DNA of 64,000 nt, from assembly GCF_024172165.1 (NCBI RefSeq), contig NZ_JAMZEB010000002.1:3431501-3495500 (forward strand). The letters are read 5' to 3'. Both the position numbers and the translations under genes were made by a program. This document shows positions 51,930 to 61,573 of this stretch, one piece after another; the first letter of the stretch is position 1, and each line of letters starts with the position of its first letter. Source of the stretch: Nonomuraea thailandensis (GTDB lineage: Bacteria; Actinomycetota; Actinomycetes; Streptosporangiales; Streptosporangiaceae). The notes beneath the pieces are model-generated. The model made no database searches. It saw only the letters and a list, made by a program, of their open reading frames with translations, and was not told the origin of the DNA.

Positions 51930-52624
51930 TGGCCGTGAACCGGTTCGGCTTCGGCCGCGTTGTTCTCAAGGCTGCCGCAGCGCGAGATCGAGGTGGAGCC
52001 ATGGGCCCTGCCGTCCATGGCGGAGCATGGCGTTCCGGTCCCCGAGGTCATCGCCGGCGTCCCAGACGCGGAGATCCCGCACCTGGTGACCCGCTTCGTA
52101 TCGGGTGAGCCTGGAGTCGTGACGCTCAAGGCGGCGTCCGAGGTGGGACGGCTATCGCGTGTCGTCCACTCCCTCCCCGTCAAGGAAGCGGGCTTCTTCA
52201 ACGAGTCAGCCGGCTTGCCGTCATGCGGTGAAGAGACATGGGCGGAGGGAGTCGCTGGGCTGGCAGATCGGCTCGACCCGGTCGCCGATGCCGGAATCCT
52301 GCCTCCGGTACTCCTCTCCCGATGTCGAGATCTCCTGGACGGTACTCGGTGGGATCAGTCCTGCGTGTACGTGCACGGCGACTTCCACCCGCGTCATGTC
52401 CTTTCGGCCGGGTCCGGGATTGAGGGGATCATCGACTGGGCCGACTGCGGTGCCGTTAGCCCAATGGCTGGACCTGGCCGGCCGACGCGTCGTTCCACAT
52501 GGCGAACCACCGGCTGCTCTGCATGCTGCTGGCGCTCGTGTGGGAGTACGAGTGCGGTGGGGGCTGGCTGCGCGAACGCGGTTCCGGAATCGCATCAGCA
52601 CTCGCCACAGCCATGCGCTCCTGA
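51930..52624 (+). pseudogene. Aminoglycoside phosphotransferase-like gene, frameshifted
   Basis: The clear part reads IPHLVTRFVSGEPGVVTLKA and the kinase motif YVHGDFHPRHVLS followed by IEGIIDWADCG, the Brenner and metal-binding motifs of APH-type kinases. After about 52470 the frame must be changed twice to reach the tail LLALVWEYECGGGWLRERGS and its natural stop at 52622-52624. The N-terminal ATP-binding lobe is also missing. It does not encode a working resistance enzyme. Confidence 0.7.
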
Positions 52625-52956
52625 ACTGCCCCTACGACAGGAGAGAGTCTCTGACCTGCCGAGCGCCTGGACCGCCGCCTGCTGGCGTTAGCGTTCGCGA
52701 CTGCCCCGCTCTCCGTACTTGTACCGCTGAACTCGGCAGCCGCGACGCATGACACGACCATGCGGCCTGTCCCTGCCGAGCAGCAGCCCGACCGACCCGA
52801 CCTCTGCAGACCCGGCGCCAGAGAACGCCCCCGCCGACCCTGCACCCACTGACCCTGTCCTTCTCCCGTATTCCGGCTGCCCCCTGTGCGGCCCCGCACG
52901 CCCTGGGTAAGATCGCCGTGTCTTGGGGCGGCTTTCTGCGGGACCGGGGGTCTGCG

Positions 52957-55752
52957 ATGACCGAGGCGGTGTTACGGCCCGAGCTGGTGGGGCGGGCCGG
53001 AGAGAGGTCCTTGGTGGAGGCCGCGATCGCCGGCGGCCACCGTCTGGTGCTCATCGACGGGGAGCCGGGGGTCGGCAAGACCCGGCTGCTGGAGCACCTG
53101 GTCGAGCGGGCGGAGGCGGCCGGGCGCACGGTGCTGGCCGGCAGCGCCACCGAGTTCGAGCGGCTCGTCCCGTTCGGCGTCTACGTGGACGCCTTCACCC
53201 GCCTGTCCGACACCGCTCCCGAAGGCGGGCCCGCGGAGGCGGCGTTGGGCACACTGCTGTCGGCGGGCAAGGCCGACCAGCTCGATCGTTACCACACCTA
53301 CCGCAGCATCCGGTCGTTCCTGGCCCGGCTGGCCGATGACTGCGGCGCCGTGGTGGCGCTGGACGACCTGCACTGGGCCGACGCGCCCTCGCTCGAACTG
53401 ACCGAGTTCCTGCTCCGCCGCCCGCCGGCCGCTGGGTTCACGCTGGCCCTCGCGTGCCGTACGGGCACCGTCCCGCCCGTGATCGCCGAGGCCGTCGCGC
53501 GGCGGGACCCGCACGTCACCCGGCTGAGCCTGGCCCCGCTCGACGAGGACGCGGCGGCGCTGCTGGTGCCGCCGCAGGTGGACCCGGGCCGTCGACGGCT
53601 GATGTACCGGGCCAGCGGCGGCAACCCGCTGTTCCTGCGGGCGTTGCTGGACGCCGACGACCGGCTCCTGAGCGAGCTGGCCGAGGGGCGGCCGGGCGCC
53701 ACGCTCGCCCTCGAACAGACGCTGCTGGCCGTGCTGCGTCGGGAGTTGGACCGGCTCACCCCCGCCGGCCGGCGGGCGGCCCACGCGGCGGCGGTTGCCG
53801 GGGAGCTGGCCTCGCCCGTCGTCATCTCCCACGTCGCCGAGCTGGACGCGGCGAGCGCCGCCGCCGCCGTGGACGAGCTGTGCCGACACGGCCTCGGCAC
53901 GCTGGCGGGCGCGCGGTTCGCCTTCCGGCATCCGCTGGTGCGGGCCGCCGCGTACGACACGTGCGGGGCGGCCTGGCGCGTGGCCGCCCACGCCAGGGTC
54001 GCCGGCCACCTGCGCCGCACCGACGGCTCGCTCGCGCTGCTGGCCCACCACACCGAGCGGTGCGCCGAGCCCGGTGACGAGCGGGCCGCCAGGACGCTGG
54101 GCGACGCGGGCATCGCCTACCTGGACTCGGCTCCGGCGACCGCCGTACGGCTGCTCCGCGAGGCGCTGCGGGTGCTGCCGGAGCGCGACGACCTCGTCCC
54201 GTACCGGGGCAGGCTGCTCACCGGGCTGGCGCGCGGTACCGGCGTGATGGGCTCGCTGACGGAGAGCCGCCGCATCCTGCACGAGGTCATCCACCTGCCG
54301 CCCGAGGTGGCCTCGGCCGCGGTGGCCTTCTCCTCGGTGATCTCGCGCATGCTCGGGCGGCTGGACGAGGCGCAGGCGCTGCTGAGCGCGCAGACCCGTA
54401 AGGCCGAGGGGCGGGTACGCGCTCAGCTGCTGGCCGAGCTGGCCGCCGTGGCGATGCTGCGCTCGGACCCCGGGGGCGCCAGGCGGCACGCGCGCGAAGC
54501 CCTCGCGCTGGTGTCGGAGACGGCCGATCCCGCGCTGGAGGCGGCGGCGTACGCGCTGATGGGGGTGGCCTGCATGCAGGACGGCGACCTGGCGGCGGCG
54601 CGGGCGCACAGCAGGCGGGCCGGCTGGCTGATGGACAGCGCCTCCGACACCGCCCTCGTGCCGCACGTCGAGCTGATCGCGCCGCTGTCGTGGAGCGAGA
54701 TCTTCCTGGGCCGGCCTGCCGACGCCGAACGCCATCTGACCCGGGGCGTCGAGCTGGCCACAATGTCCGGGCGCAGCTACGCGATGCCGTACCTGCTGAT
54801 CGGGCAGGCGCAGCTCAACGCCAGGACGGGGCAGCTGGCGGAGGCCATCGAGATCGCCGAGCACGCCGCCGCGGCCTCCGAATACATCCGCAGCAGCGAG
54901 ACGCTGGCGATGGCGCGGTGCGTGCTGCTCCTGCCGGTCCTGTGGCGGCACGGCATCGAGGCCGCCCTGGCGCTGGCCGGCTCGCTGGCCGCCAACGGGC
55001 CGGGGTCCGCGTGGTGGCAGGCGATGGCGTACGTGCCGGTGGCCCGCGTAGGGCTGGCCGGGCAGGCAGGGCCCGACCACCGGCTGCCACCGGTCCTGAC
55101 CCGCGACACCGAGGTGGAACGGCTGGCTGTGCAGTCGATCCGGGCCGGCGCCGACGGCGACGTGGGCACCGCGCTGGCCCGCTCGGCGGCGGCGGTCGAG
55201 GCCGCCGGCGACCTCCCGTACCGGCTCGGGCTCGCCCACGACGCCCGCGCCCGCGCGTTGTGCGGCCACGACGACCTGCCCGGGGCCGTGACCGCCGCCC
55301 GGATCTCCGCCGAGCGGTTCGCCGAGAGCGGCGCGGTCGTGGAGCGGGGCCTGGCCCATCAGCTGCTCGCCACCCTCCACGACCGGATGGGCGACGCGGC
55401 GGCCAGCCGCGCCGAGATCGGGCGGGCCAAGGCCGCCTATCGGGAGTCCGGGGCGGACTGGCTGGCCGCGCGGCTGACCCGGGTGGAACGGCGGCTGGCC
55501 GCCAGGGGGCAGCGGCACGCGGCGCGGGAGACGGCGCTGACCGGGCGGGAACGGGAGGTGGCCGAGCTGATCAGCCAGGGGCTGACCAACCGCGAGGTGG
55601 CCGAGCGGCTCCAGGTCAGCCAGAAGACGGTGGAGACGCACGTGTCGCGGATCTTCAGCAAGTACGACGTGCGGTCGCGGGTGGCGCTGGCCCGGCGACT
55701 GTCCGGCGGCGACCTCCCGGCCGGACGGCCGGAGCCGCCGGCCGGTTCGTGA
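52957..55752 (+). CDS. Large LuxR-family ATPase regulator (LAL), copy 3
   Basis: The 931-residue protein has an N-terminal AAA/STAND domain with Walker A GEPGVGKTRLLEH and Walker B VVALDDLHWAD, a long TPR-like region and a C-terminal LuxR helix-turn-helix (LTGREREVAELISQGLTNRE, KTVETHVSRIFSKY). A -10-like TAAGAT at 52908-52913 suits transcription starting near 52920, so the ATG at 52957 is preferred to a GTG at 52918. It converges with the SGNH hydrolase gene across a shared terminator. Ligand and targets are unknown. Confidence 0.93.
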   Translation: MTEAVLRPELVGRAGERSLVEAAIAGGHRLVLIDGEPGVGKTRLLEHLVERAEAAGRTVLAGSATEFERLVPFGVYVDAFTRLSDTAPEGGPAEAALGTLLSAGKADQLDRYHTYRSIRSFLARLADDCGAVVALDDLHWADAPSLELTEFLLRRPPAAGFTLALACRTGTVPPVIAEAVARRDPHVTRLSLAPLDEDAAALLVPPQVDPGRRRLMYRASGGNPLFLRALLDADDRLLSELAEGRPGATLALEQTLLAVLRRELDRLTPAGRRAAHAAAVAGELASPVVISHVAELDAASAAAAVDELCRHGLGTLAGARFAFRHPLVRAAAYDTCGAAWRVAAHARVAGHLRRTDGSLALLAHHTERCAEPGDERAARTLGDAGIAYLDSAPATAVRLLREALRVLPERDDLVPYRGRLLTGLARGTGVMGSLTESRRILHEVIHLPPEVASAAVAFSSVISRMLGRLDEAQALLSAQTRKAEGRVRAQLLAELAAVAMLRSDPGGARRHAREALALVSETADPALEAAAYALMGVACMQDGDLAAARAHSRRAGWLMDSASDTALVPHVELIAPLSWSEIFLGRPADAERHLTRGVELATMSGRSYAMPYLLIGQAQLNARTGQLAEAIEIAEHAAAASEYIRSSETLAMARCVLLLPVLWRHGIEAALALAGSLAANGPGSAWWQAMAYVPVARVGLAGQAGPDHRLPPVLTRDTEVERLAVQSIRAGADGDVGTALARSAAAVEAAGDLPYRLGLAHDARARALCGHDDLPGAVTAARISAERFAESGAVVERGLAHQLLATLHDRMGDAAASRAEIGRAKAAYRESGADWLAARLTRVERRLAARGQRHAARETALTGREREVAELISQGLTNREVAERLQVSQKTVETHVSRIFSKYDVRSRVALARRLSGGDLPAGRPEPPAGS

Positions 55753-55767
55753 CCGTCCGGCGGCTCC
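55731..55767. terminator. Bidirectional terminator hairpin
   Basis: GGAGCCGCCGG and CCGGCGGCTCC are perfect 11-base complementary arms around a 15-base loop containing the LAL stop codon. It lies between the convergent LAL and SGNH genes. Confidence 0.7.
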
Positions 55768-55776
55768 GGGGCGTTC

Positions 55777-57795
55777 CTACGCCCACTCCTCGTTGGTGAT
55801 CTCTGTGATGTCGTCGTTGATGTGGATGCTGGGCGAGCAGGGGTCCGGGTGCGACTTGGTGTTGGAGAACTGGATCCAGAAGAGCTGGACGGGCAGCTGG
55901 AGGCCGCCGCCGCTCACCACGGACGTCGAGACCTGCATGGAGCCACCGCCGCCCGGCTCCACCTGGATGGGCTTGCACGGGTCGCCGGTGGGCGTGTTCG
56001 TGGCCCCGCCGGTGCCGCCGGTGCCGCCGGTGCCGCTGCCGGTACCGGTACCGGAGCCGCTGCCGTCGCCCGAGCCGCCACCGTCGCCGCCGGTACCGCC
56101 GCCAGTGCCACCGCCGGTACCGCCGCCAGTGCCACCGCCAGTGCCGCCGCCGGTGCTTCCGCCTGTGCCGCCGCCGGTGCTTCCGCCTGTGCCACCACCC
56201 GAACTACCGCCGGTGCCGCCGCCCGGGACGGTGCTCGAACCGCCGTGCTCGCCCGGCTCCCCGGTCGGGTACGTGTAAGTGGCCGGAATCCAGCTGTAGC
56301 CGCTTCCGTAGCCACCACCACCGCCGATGCCACCGCTGACCACGTGCGCCCCCGGAATCGCGGGGAACGGGATCGGGTCGGTCACGATGGTCACCGGGAA
56401 CTTGGTCTCGCCGTTGGGGCGGATGTAGTGGCAGATGCTGTCGATCTCGGCCCCCTCGCACATCAGCTCGGGGTGAGCAAGCGCCCATTCCTCGAATTCC
56501 CGCTCCGCCTCCGGGTCCTGCGCGTCGGCGATCGGGTTGGTGTGCACGTTGGTGAAGTCGGGGCCGTTCGGGAACAGGTCGGGGAACGCGCCGGCCATGA
56601 AGGTCGCCAGCGCCTTGCCGATCGCCACCGCGCCCGGCTCGTTGGGGTGGAAGCTCTCCTGGGCGATCTTGAAGGCCTTGGTGTTGCCGATGAGCTCCTT
56701 GCGGACCTTCAGCCCGTTGAAGTACGGCGCCGCCTGACCGAGCTCATGTCCGGCCACCACGCTGGTGCCGTTCGGCCCGGCCGTGTTCGGGTCGAAGACG
56801 TGCAGCTTGACGGAGGGGTACCTGGCACGGAAGTTCGCGACCGCGTCCTTGATCGCCTGGTTGACGGCGGCGGCGAACGGATACATCTGGTCCAGCGCGG
56901 CGCCGGTGATCTGGGTGATGCCGGCGTTGCCGGACGCCTTGACGGCCAGCGGATAGAGCGCCACGACGATCGCCGCCTTGCCCGCCTTGGCATGCGTGTC
57001 GACCAGGGCCTGCTCGACGTTCGCCGACACCTGCGGGATCCGCTTGAGCAGCCGCTTCACCTCGAGCTCCACGTCGCGCGCCTGGTAGTTGGGCATCGAC
57101 GGGTCGTGGATGTCCTCCTTCAGCCAGCCGACGTAGTGCGAGGCGATCGCGGACGACAGCAGCGACCCGAAGCCGGCGTCGTTGCCGCCGAGCCCGAAGT
57201 AGACGATGTCGGTGTCTGCGGGAACGCCGTCGAGCTGGGGCGGGTTGCGTACCACGCTGCAGCTCTTGTTCTCGCAATGCTGCTGTTTGAGGTGCTTGGT
57301 CTCGGCCCCTGACGAGGCGTTGAAGTGCATTTCGTCGCCGCCCCAGGTGGAGCGGATCTCCTGCGGCAGGATCGTGTACGAGCCGATCGGATAGCGGCCC
57401 TGCTGCAGGTAGGCCCAGGCCAGATGGGCGGGCGCGTACCCGGACTGGTGCTTGAACGACTCCGTGGGATAGCCGACGTAGACGCTGCCATGGCTGGCGC
57501 CCTCGCCGCTGGTGTAGCTGTCGCCGACCGTCGCCCACTTGTAGTGGCGCTTCGTCGGCTCGGTGGTCGGCTCGGTGGTCGGCGCTGTGGTCGGCGGCGG
57601 AGTCACAGGGAGCGGGGGAAAGTTCGGCACCGGCTTGAGCGTCGGCACGATCGGCCCTGTGGTCGGCCGGGGCAGGTTCGGCCCGGCGGAGGCCGGTCCG
57701 CCGGCCAGCACGGTCGCGACGATGGCGGCCACGAGCCCGATGAGGCCCAGCCGCCCGAGCAGGAGCCAGCGCCGTAACCGGTGGGGAGGTCGCAT
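55777..57795 (-). CDS. Secreted SGNH/GDSL hydrolase with Gly/Thr-rich linker
   Basis: The 672-residue protein starts with a signal peptide (cleavage likely after ASA near residue 37) and a Pro/Thr linker. The catalytic domain has block I GDSYTSGEG (Ser93), block III GLGGNDAG and the His block SFHPNEPG. A long GGGTGG-repeat linker (about residues 515-590, encoded at 56010-56240) leads to a small C-terminal domain with a Cys pair and a DITEITNEEWA end, perhaps for binding. It probably cleaves lipids, acetyl groups or polymers outside the cell. Substrate is not known. Confidence 0.9.
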   Translation of the reverse strand: MRPPHRLRRWLLLGRLGLIGLVAAIVATVLAGGPASAGPNLPRPTTGPIVPTLKPVPNFPPLPVTPPPTTAPTTEPTTEPTKRHYKWATVGDSYTSGEGASHGSVYVGYPTESFKHQSGYAPAHLAWAYLQQGRYPIGSYTILPQEIRSTWGGDEMHFNASSGAETKHLKQQHCENKSCSVVRNPPQLDGVPADTDIVYFGLGGNDAGFGSLLSSAIASHYVGWLKEDIHDPSMPNYQARDVELEVKRLLKRIPQVSANVEQALVDTHAKAGKAAIVVALYPLAVKASGNAGITQITGAALDQMYPFAAAVNQAIKDAVANFRARYPSVKLHVFDPNTAGPNGTSVVAGHELGQAAPYFNGLKVRKELIGNTKAFKIAQESFHPNEPGAVAIGKALATFMAGAFPDLFPNGPDFTNVHTNPIADAQDPEAEREFEEWALAHPELMCEGAEIDSICHYIRPNGETKFPVTIVTDPIPFPAIPGAHVVSGGIGGGGGYGSGYSWIPATYTYPTGEPGEHGGSSTVPGGGTGGSSGGGTGGSTGGGTGGSTGGGTGGGTGGGTGGGTGGGTGGDGGGSGDGSGSGTGTGSGTGGTGGTGGATNTPTGDPCKPIQVEPGGGGSMQVSTSVVSGGGLQLPVQLFWIQFSNTKSHPDPCSPSIHINDDITEITNEEWA

Positions 57796-58470
57796 GGAGG
57801 GAGTTTCCTTTACGCCGGAGGGGACAAACGGGATGTCGTACCGCAGGCATCCTCCGCCCCCGCGCGCTTCCTAACATCGGGTGCTCCTCACCCGACCACC
57901 CCGACTTTTGCCCTCGGGGAGGGCGACCGCCAGGTTGTCATCGTTCTCAACTCACGACACCAAGACGCGTGGGCGGCCCGCTGCGGCGTCGATGGTCATC
58001 TTGGGTTCTCGACCTCTTCCCGCAGGTCAGGACCTCAGCTGTCGATCTTCGTCGCGCGGGGAAGGTGGTCAGCGTTCCTCGACGTCGGCAGCGAAGCGGT
58101 CCCAGGCGGCCTGCAGGCGATGTTCAGGGCCCTGGCCGCTCCTTGGCCCAGGTCACTCCGCGGTCGGGCGGGATGCGAACCCAGGCCCACATGCCCCTGT
58201 CGCGCGATGGCATCCTCTGACGGGTCCGCGCACGGGTCGCTCGGATGTCTACGCCTCTACTGGCCGCGGCTGTCGTCCGGCTGGGCTGGAGGGTCCGCAC
58301 GCGCTGGACTCACCGCGTCACTGTCGCTCGCGCCGTCGGCGGGCAGTGCGCTGAGCGATCAGTGCGGTGCTGAGGCGTAGACGTGGGATCCGAGCGGTCA
58401 TCCGGAGAAGACCGATCAGGCGGCCAACCGCAAGAGGCGCGCTCCTGCGGCGGTCGTCCGATCGGCCATG
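57796..58470. other. No recognisable gene
   Basis: Upstream of the SGNH gene about 670 bases hold only short overlapping frames without family motifs. The AT-poor sequence shows no clear promoter or hairpin. A promoter for the SGNH gene must be close to 57800-57900, but I cannot point to it. Confidence 0.4.
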
Positions 58471-58634
58471 ATCTGGATCTGTATCAACAGCGCAACACAG
58501 TGGAACGGTTCATCAACCGGATCAAGGTATGGCGCGGGCTGGGCTTCCGGTTCGACAGAACGCCCGAAGGCTACCTCGCTGGTCTCCACCTACGCGGTGC
58601 CATCTTGTGGATCCGGAGCCTCCGCCCATCTTGA
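58471..58634 (+). pseudogene. IS5-family transposase, C-terminal remnant
   Basis: The frame reads DLDLYQQRNTVERFINRIKV and WRGLGFRFDRTPEGYLAGLH, ending LWIRSLRPS, the C-terminal DDE region with the catalytic Glu in TVERFINR. The rest of the transposase is absent. Confidence 0.75.
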
Positions 58635-58656
58635 GATCCGAACTCCATGCGGGCCC

Positions 58657-59052
58657 CTAGGAGCCGGTGACCGGCGAGGCGATTCCCACGAGGACGCCGT
58701 AGGGGTCTCGGACATACGAGACCACTTGGCCCCAAGGGGTGTGGTGTGGCTCGGCCACGGCGCTGGCACCCGCCGCGACGGCGCGGGCGAAGCCGCCGGC
58801 GACGTCATCGGTGATGAAGGTGAACTCGAGCCCCGCCGGAGGCATGGAAGGGTCGAGGGCGGTGTAGGGAATGGGCACCGCCTGCACCCCCAGCCGGTGG
58901 CTGGTGAAGGCGAGCGCCGTGCCGCCGGTATCGAGCTGGGCGAAATCTCCGGACTCGTGAACGAACGCGCGGGCGAGCCCGAAGGCCCGCTCGTAGAAGT
59001 CCACGGCTTGGATCACGTCCGAGACGTACACGATGGCGTAACCGAACCTCAT
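58657..59052 (-). CDS. VOC-family (glyoxalase/dioxygenase-like) protein
   Basis: The 131-residue protein is a single-unit VOC fold with beta-alpha-beta-beta-beta modules: FGYAIVYVSDVIQAVDFYER, GTALAFTSH and the ending VSYVRDPYGVLVGI. Metal ligands are not obvious, so it could be a binding protein for a drug or metabolite or a small lyase. It stands alone on its strand. The following 59053-59510 contains no convincing gene. Confidence 0.88.
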   Translation of the reverse strand: MRFGYAIVYVSDVIQAVDFYERAFGLARAFVHESGDFAQLDTGGTALAFTSHRLGVQAVPIPYTALDPSMPPAGLEFTFITDDVAGGFARAVAAGASAVAEPHHTPWGQVVSYVRDPYGVLVGIASPVTGS

Positions 59053-59510
59053 TGCGGCTCCTGGAAGATCAGTACGGGACAGGCTTCAAGGCCACCACGG
59101 AGCCGGTGCAGCGGTCTTGCACAAATCAGACATCGTGCTGTCGATCACCGTGGTGCGATGGCCATCCCCGGTTTGAGGCCAGGAGCGCCGATGCCCCCTG
59201 TCATTCAATCGGGGCGGGGAGGTGGCGCCTCTTCCAGCGCGTGAGATCGTGATCCCGATCTCACGGAATCGCACGGCACGGTCCGCGTCCCCTCAGTGGC
59301 TGAGCGCTGTACGTGGTCGACCGACCGTGATCTAACTGAGCGTTTCCCGCCGCGGTCTGCCCCGTGAGCCGACTCGCCTGATCCTCCAAGGGATCCATCG
59401 GCCTTGGCCCCGGGAAGCGCTCACCTGCGTTGGCCGGGCTTGGCACGTGCATGTGCGGCCCGCAGCCTCGCGCCGCGCAGCGGGAGGAACGCAGGGCCGA
59501 CAACCGTTGC

Positions 59511-60404
59511 TCATCCGACCAGGGTGTCGATGACCGCGCGGACCTGGCGGCGGAGCCAGGCGTGCCCCTGATCGGCCGCATGACGGGGATGCCAGGCCAT
59601 ACCTATCGCCATCGGGGGGACGTCCAGTGGAACGGTAAAGGACCGCAGTTTCAGGGCGGCAAGGATGGAGTCGAGCCACCCGTTGATGGCCAGGCAGACG
59701 AGGTCGCTGGTGGCGGCCAAGATCATGGCGGCGGTGTGGCTGGGGACAACGGCGGCCACCCGGCGGCTCAGGCCGTACTGGGCCAGCGCGACGTCGATGG
59801 GGCCACGCAGTCTCCCGCGACGTGAGATCCCGATGTGCGGCACCCGCGCGAAGCGGAGCGGGGTGATGGGCTCGGCGAACAGGGGGTGGTCTTTCCTGGC
59901 CACGGCCACCATGGTGGCCGTGGCCAGCGGCTCGGTGCGGATCTCGGGGTCGAGGTCGCCCAGCACGCCGACTTCGATGTCCACCTCGCCCTGTCGCAGC
60001 GCGGGACCTCCCTCCAGGGCCTCGGGTGCGAACACCACGTCAACCTGCGGAGCCTGAGCGTTGACCCGTTCCATCAGCGGTGCGCCGAGACCGGTCAGCA
60101 GCAGGTCGCTGGCCTGGATGGTGAACGTTCTGCGCAGATGGGCGAGGTCCAGCGCGGGCGCGGGGGCGAACAGCGCCTCGGATCGCTGAAGGAGCTCGCG
60201 CGCCTCCTCACGTAGGCGCAGCGCCCGCGGGGTGGGAACCAGGCGCTGCCCGGCCCGGACGAGCAGGGGATCTTCCAGGATCCGGCGCAGGGTTGCCAGT
60301 TTGCGGCTGGCCGCCGCGGGTGAGGTGCCCAGCCGTTCCGCTGCCCGGGTCACGCTGGCCTCGTGCAGGAGGGCGTCGAGTGCCACCAGCAGGTTCAGAT
60401 CCAT
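59511..60404 (-). CDS. LysR-family regulator
   Basis: The 297-residue protein has an N-terminal winged helix (LNLLVALDALLHEASVTRAA, ERLGTSPAAASRKLATLRRI) and a periplasmic-binding-like effector domain of the NodD/PcaQ-like branch (DIEVGVLGDLDPEIRTEPLA). ATG 60404 is chosen over one four codons upstream because homologues start MDLNLL. It is divergent from the beta-propeller gene, 116 bases away, which it probably activates. Confidence 0.9.
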   Translation of the reverse strand: MDLNLLVALDALLHEASVTRAAERLGTSPAAASRKLATLRRILEDPLLVRAGQRLVPTPRALRLREEARELLQRSEALFAPAPALDLAHLRRTFTIQASDLLLTGLGAPLMERVNAQAPQVDVVFAPEALEGGPALRQGEVDIEVGVLGDLDPEIRTEPLATATMVAVARKDHPLFAEPITPLRFARVPHIGISRRGRLRGPIDVALAQYGLSRRVAAVVPSHTAAMILAATSDLVCLAINGWLDSILAALKLRSFTVPLDVPPMAIGMAWHPRHAADQGHAWLRRQVRAVIDTLVG

Positions 60405-60520
60405 GAGCAGTCCCAATGATTGCGGCCAGCGTAAAGATTACGTGCCAATTTTTGCATTGCCCGGCAACAGGCGTCTCTTCGAGACTGGCCTGACACATCC
60501 TCGACAACAAGGAGAAGCGG

Positions 60521-61573
60521 GTGACGTACGACGCACTGGCCGGGCGAGAGGGCGACGTCCTGGCGGTGGTGAGCCAGAGCGGACCCACGGTGTCGTTCTT
60601 CGACGCGGCCAGCCACCGGCTGCTGGATGTGCTCGAAGTGCTGGCCGAGCCGCACGAACTCTGCCTCGACCCGGCGCGGCGCCTGCTGTGGTGCACGCAC
60701 AGCTACCACGGGGGCTACTACCACGCCAACAACGGCCGGCGCAGCGAGATCACTCTCCTCGACCCCGACGAGCGCCGCATCGTGGACGTGATCGACCTGG
60801 CACCCGAGCACGCCCCGCACGGCCTGGCCCTCGACTCCACCCGCGACCTGCTCTACGTGAGCGTGGAGGGCGCCCAGGACCGCCCGGGCGGCGTCGTGGT
60901 CGTCGACCTCGCCACACGCAAACCCATCGGCCGTATCGACACCGGGGCCAAGGGGCCGCACTGGTTCGTCATCAGCTCGGACGGCAACGCCGGCTACGCC
61001 AGCAACAAGGAGGCGCCGTACGTGTCGGTGGTGGACCTGCGCACCGGCATGATGACGGCCAAGGTGGAGGTGCCCGGCAGTGAAGGGCTGGCCGTCTCCG
61101 GCGACGGCGGCGAGGTCTTCGTCGCCGCCCCCTACGGCTCCTTCACCGCTCCAGGACCGCACGCGACGCCCGGCATCCGCGTCATCGACACCACCACGGC
61201 GTCGATCACCAAGGTCATGCCCACCGGCGCGTTGACATTCCCCGTCCACGTCACCACCACCGGACGGCTGCTCACCGGCGAGCTGCGCATGGAAGCCGCC
61301 ACCGACTCCCAGCTCGGCCGCCAGGCCCCTGGCCGACTCACCGTGTTCGACGCTCACGACCACCGGCCGCTCGGCGGCGTCGAGATCGGCCGCTTCCCGC
61401 TGACGATCACCTCCTCTCCCGACGGCCGGCTCGGCTACGTCTCATGCGTGTCCTCCTCCACCGTGGACGTCGTGGACCTGGAGGGGATGCGCCGGCTGGC
61501 GCGCCTGGAGATCCCCAAGCGCGGCGAGCCGGGTGCGCACGGCCTTGCCTACGTCCCCCGGCAAGAGCCGTGA
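60521..61573 (+). CDS. YncE-like seven-bladed beta-propeller protein
   Basis: The 350-residue protein consists of repeated blade motifs such as DPARRLLWCTHSY, DSTRDLLYVSVEG, SSDGNAGYASNKE and SPDGRLGYVSCVS. It has no signal peptide, unlike many YncE proteins. It may be a lactonase-like enzyme or a binding protein. GTG 60521 follows AAGGAG. Probable control by the divergent LysR gene. The remnant of a second LysR effector domain follows directly. Confidence 0.85.
   Translation: MTYDALAGREGDVLAVVSQSGPTVSFFDAASHRLLDVLEVLAEPHELCLDPARRLLWCTHSYHGGYYHANNGRRSEITLLDPDERRIVDVIDLAPEHAPHGLALDSTRDLLYVSVEGAQDRPGGVVVVDLATRKPIGRIDTGAKGPHWFVISSDGNAGYASNKEAPYVSVVDLRTGMMTAKVEVPGSEGLAVSGDGGEVFVAAPYGSFTAPGPHATPGIRVIDTTTASITKVMPTGALTFPVHVTTTGRLLTGELRMEAATDSQLGRQAPGRLTVFDAHDHRPLGGVEIGRFPLTITSSPDGRLGYVSCVSSSTVDVVDLEGMRRLARLEIPKRGEPGAHGLAYVPRQEP

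Noticed and set aside
49519..52624. A small biosynthetic or siderophore cluster
   Set aside because: Only an isochorismatase-fold protein, an exporter and a dead kinase occur; there is no synthase, carrier protein or modifying enzyme.
52972..55641. An 889-residue minus-strand frame opposite the third LAL gene
   Set aside because: Antisense shadow without any family motif.
56010..56240. Repeated GGTGCC-like units that might be a CRISPR or structural repeat
   Set aside because: They encode the GGGTGG linker of the SGNH hydrolase in frame, and unit length follows codons.
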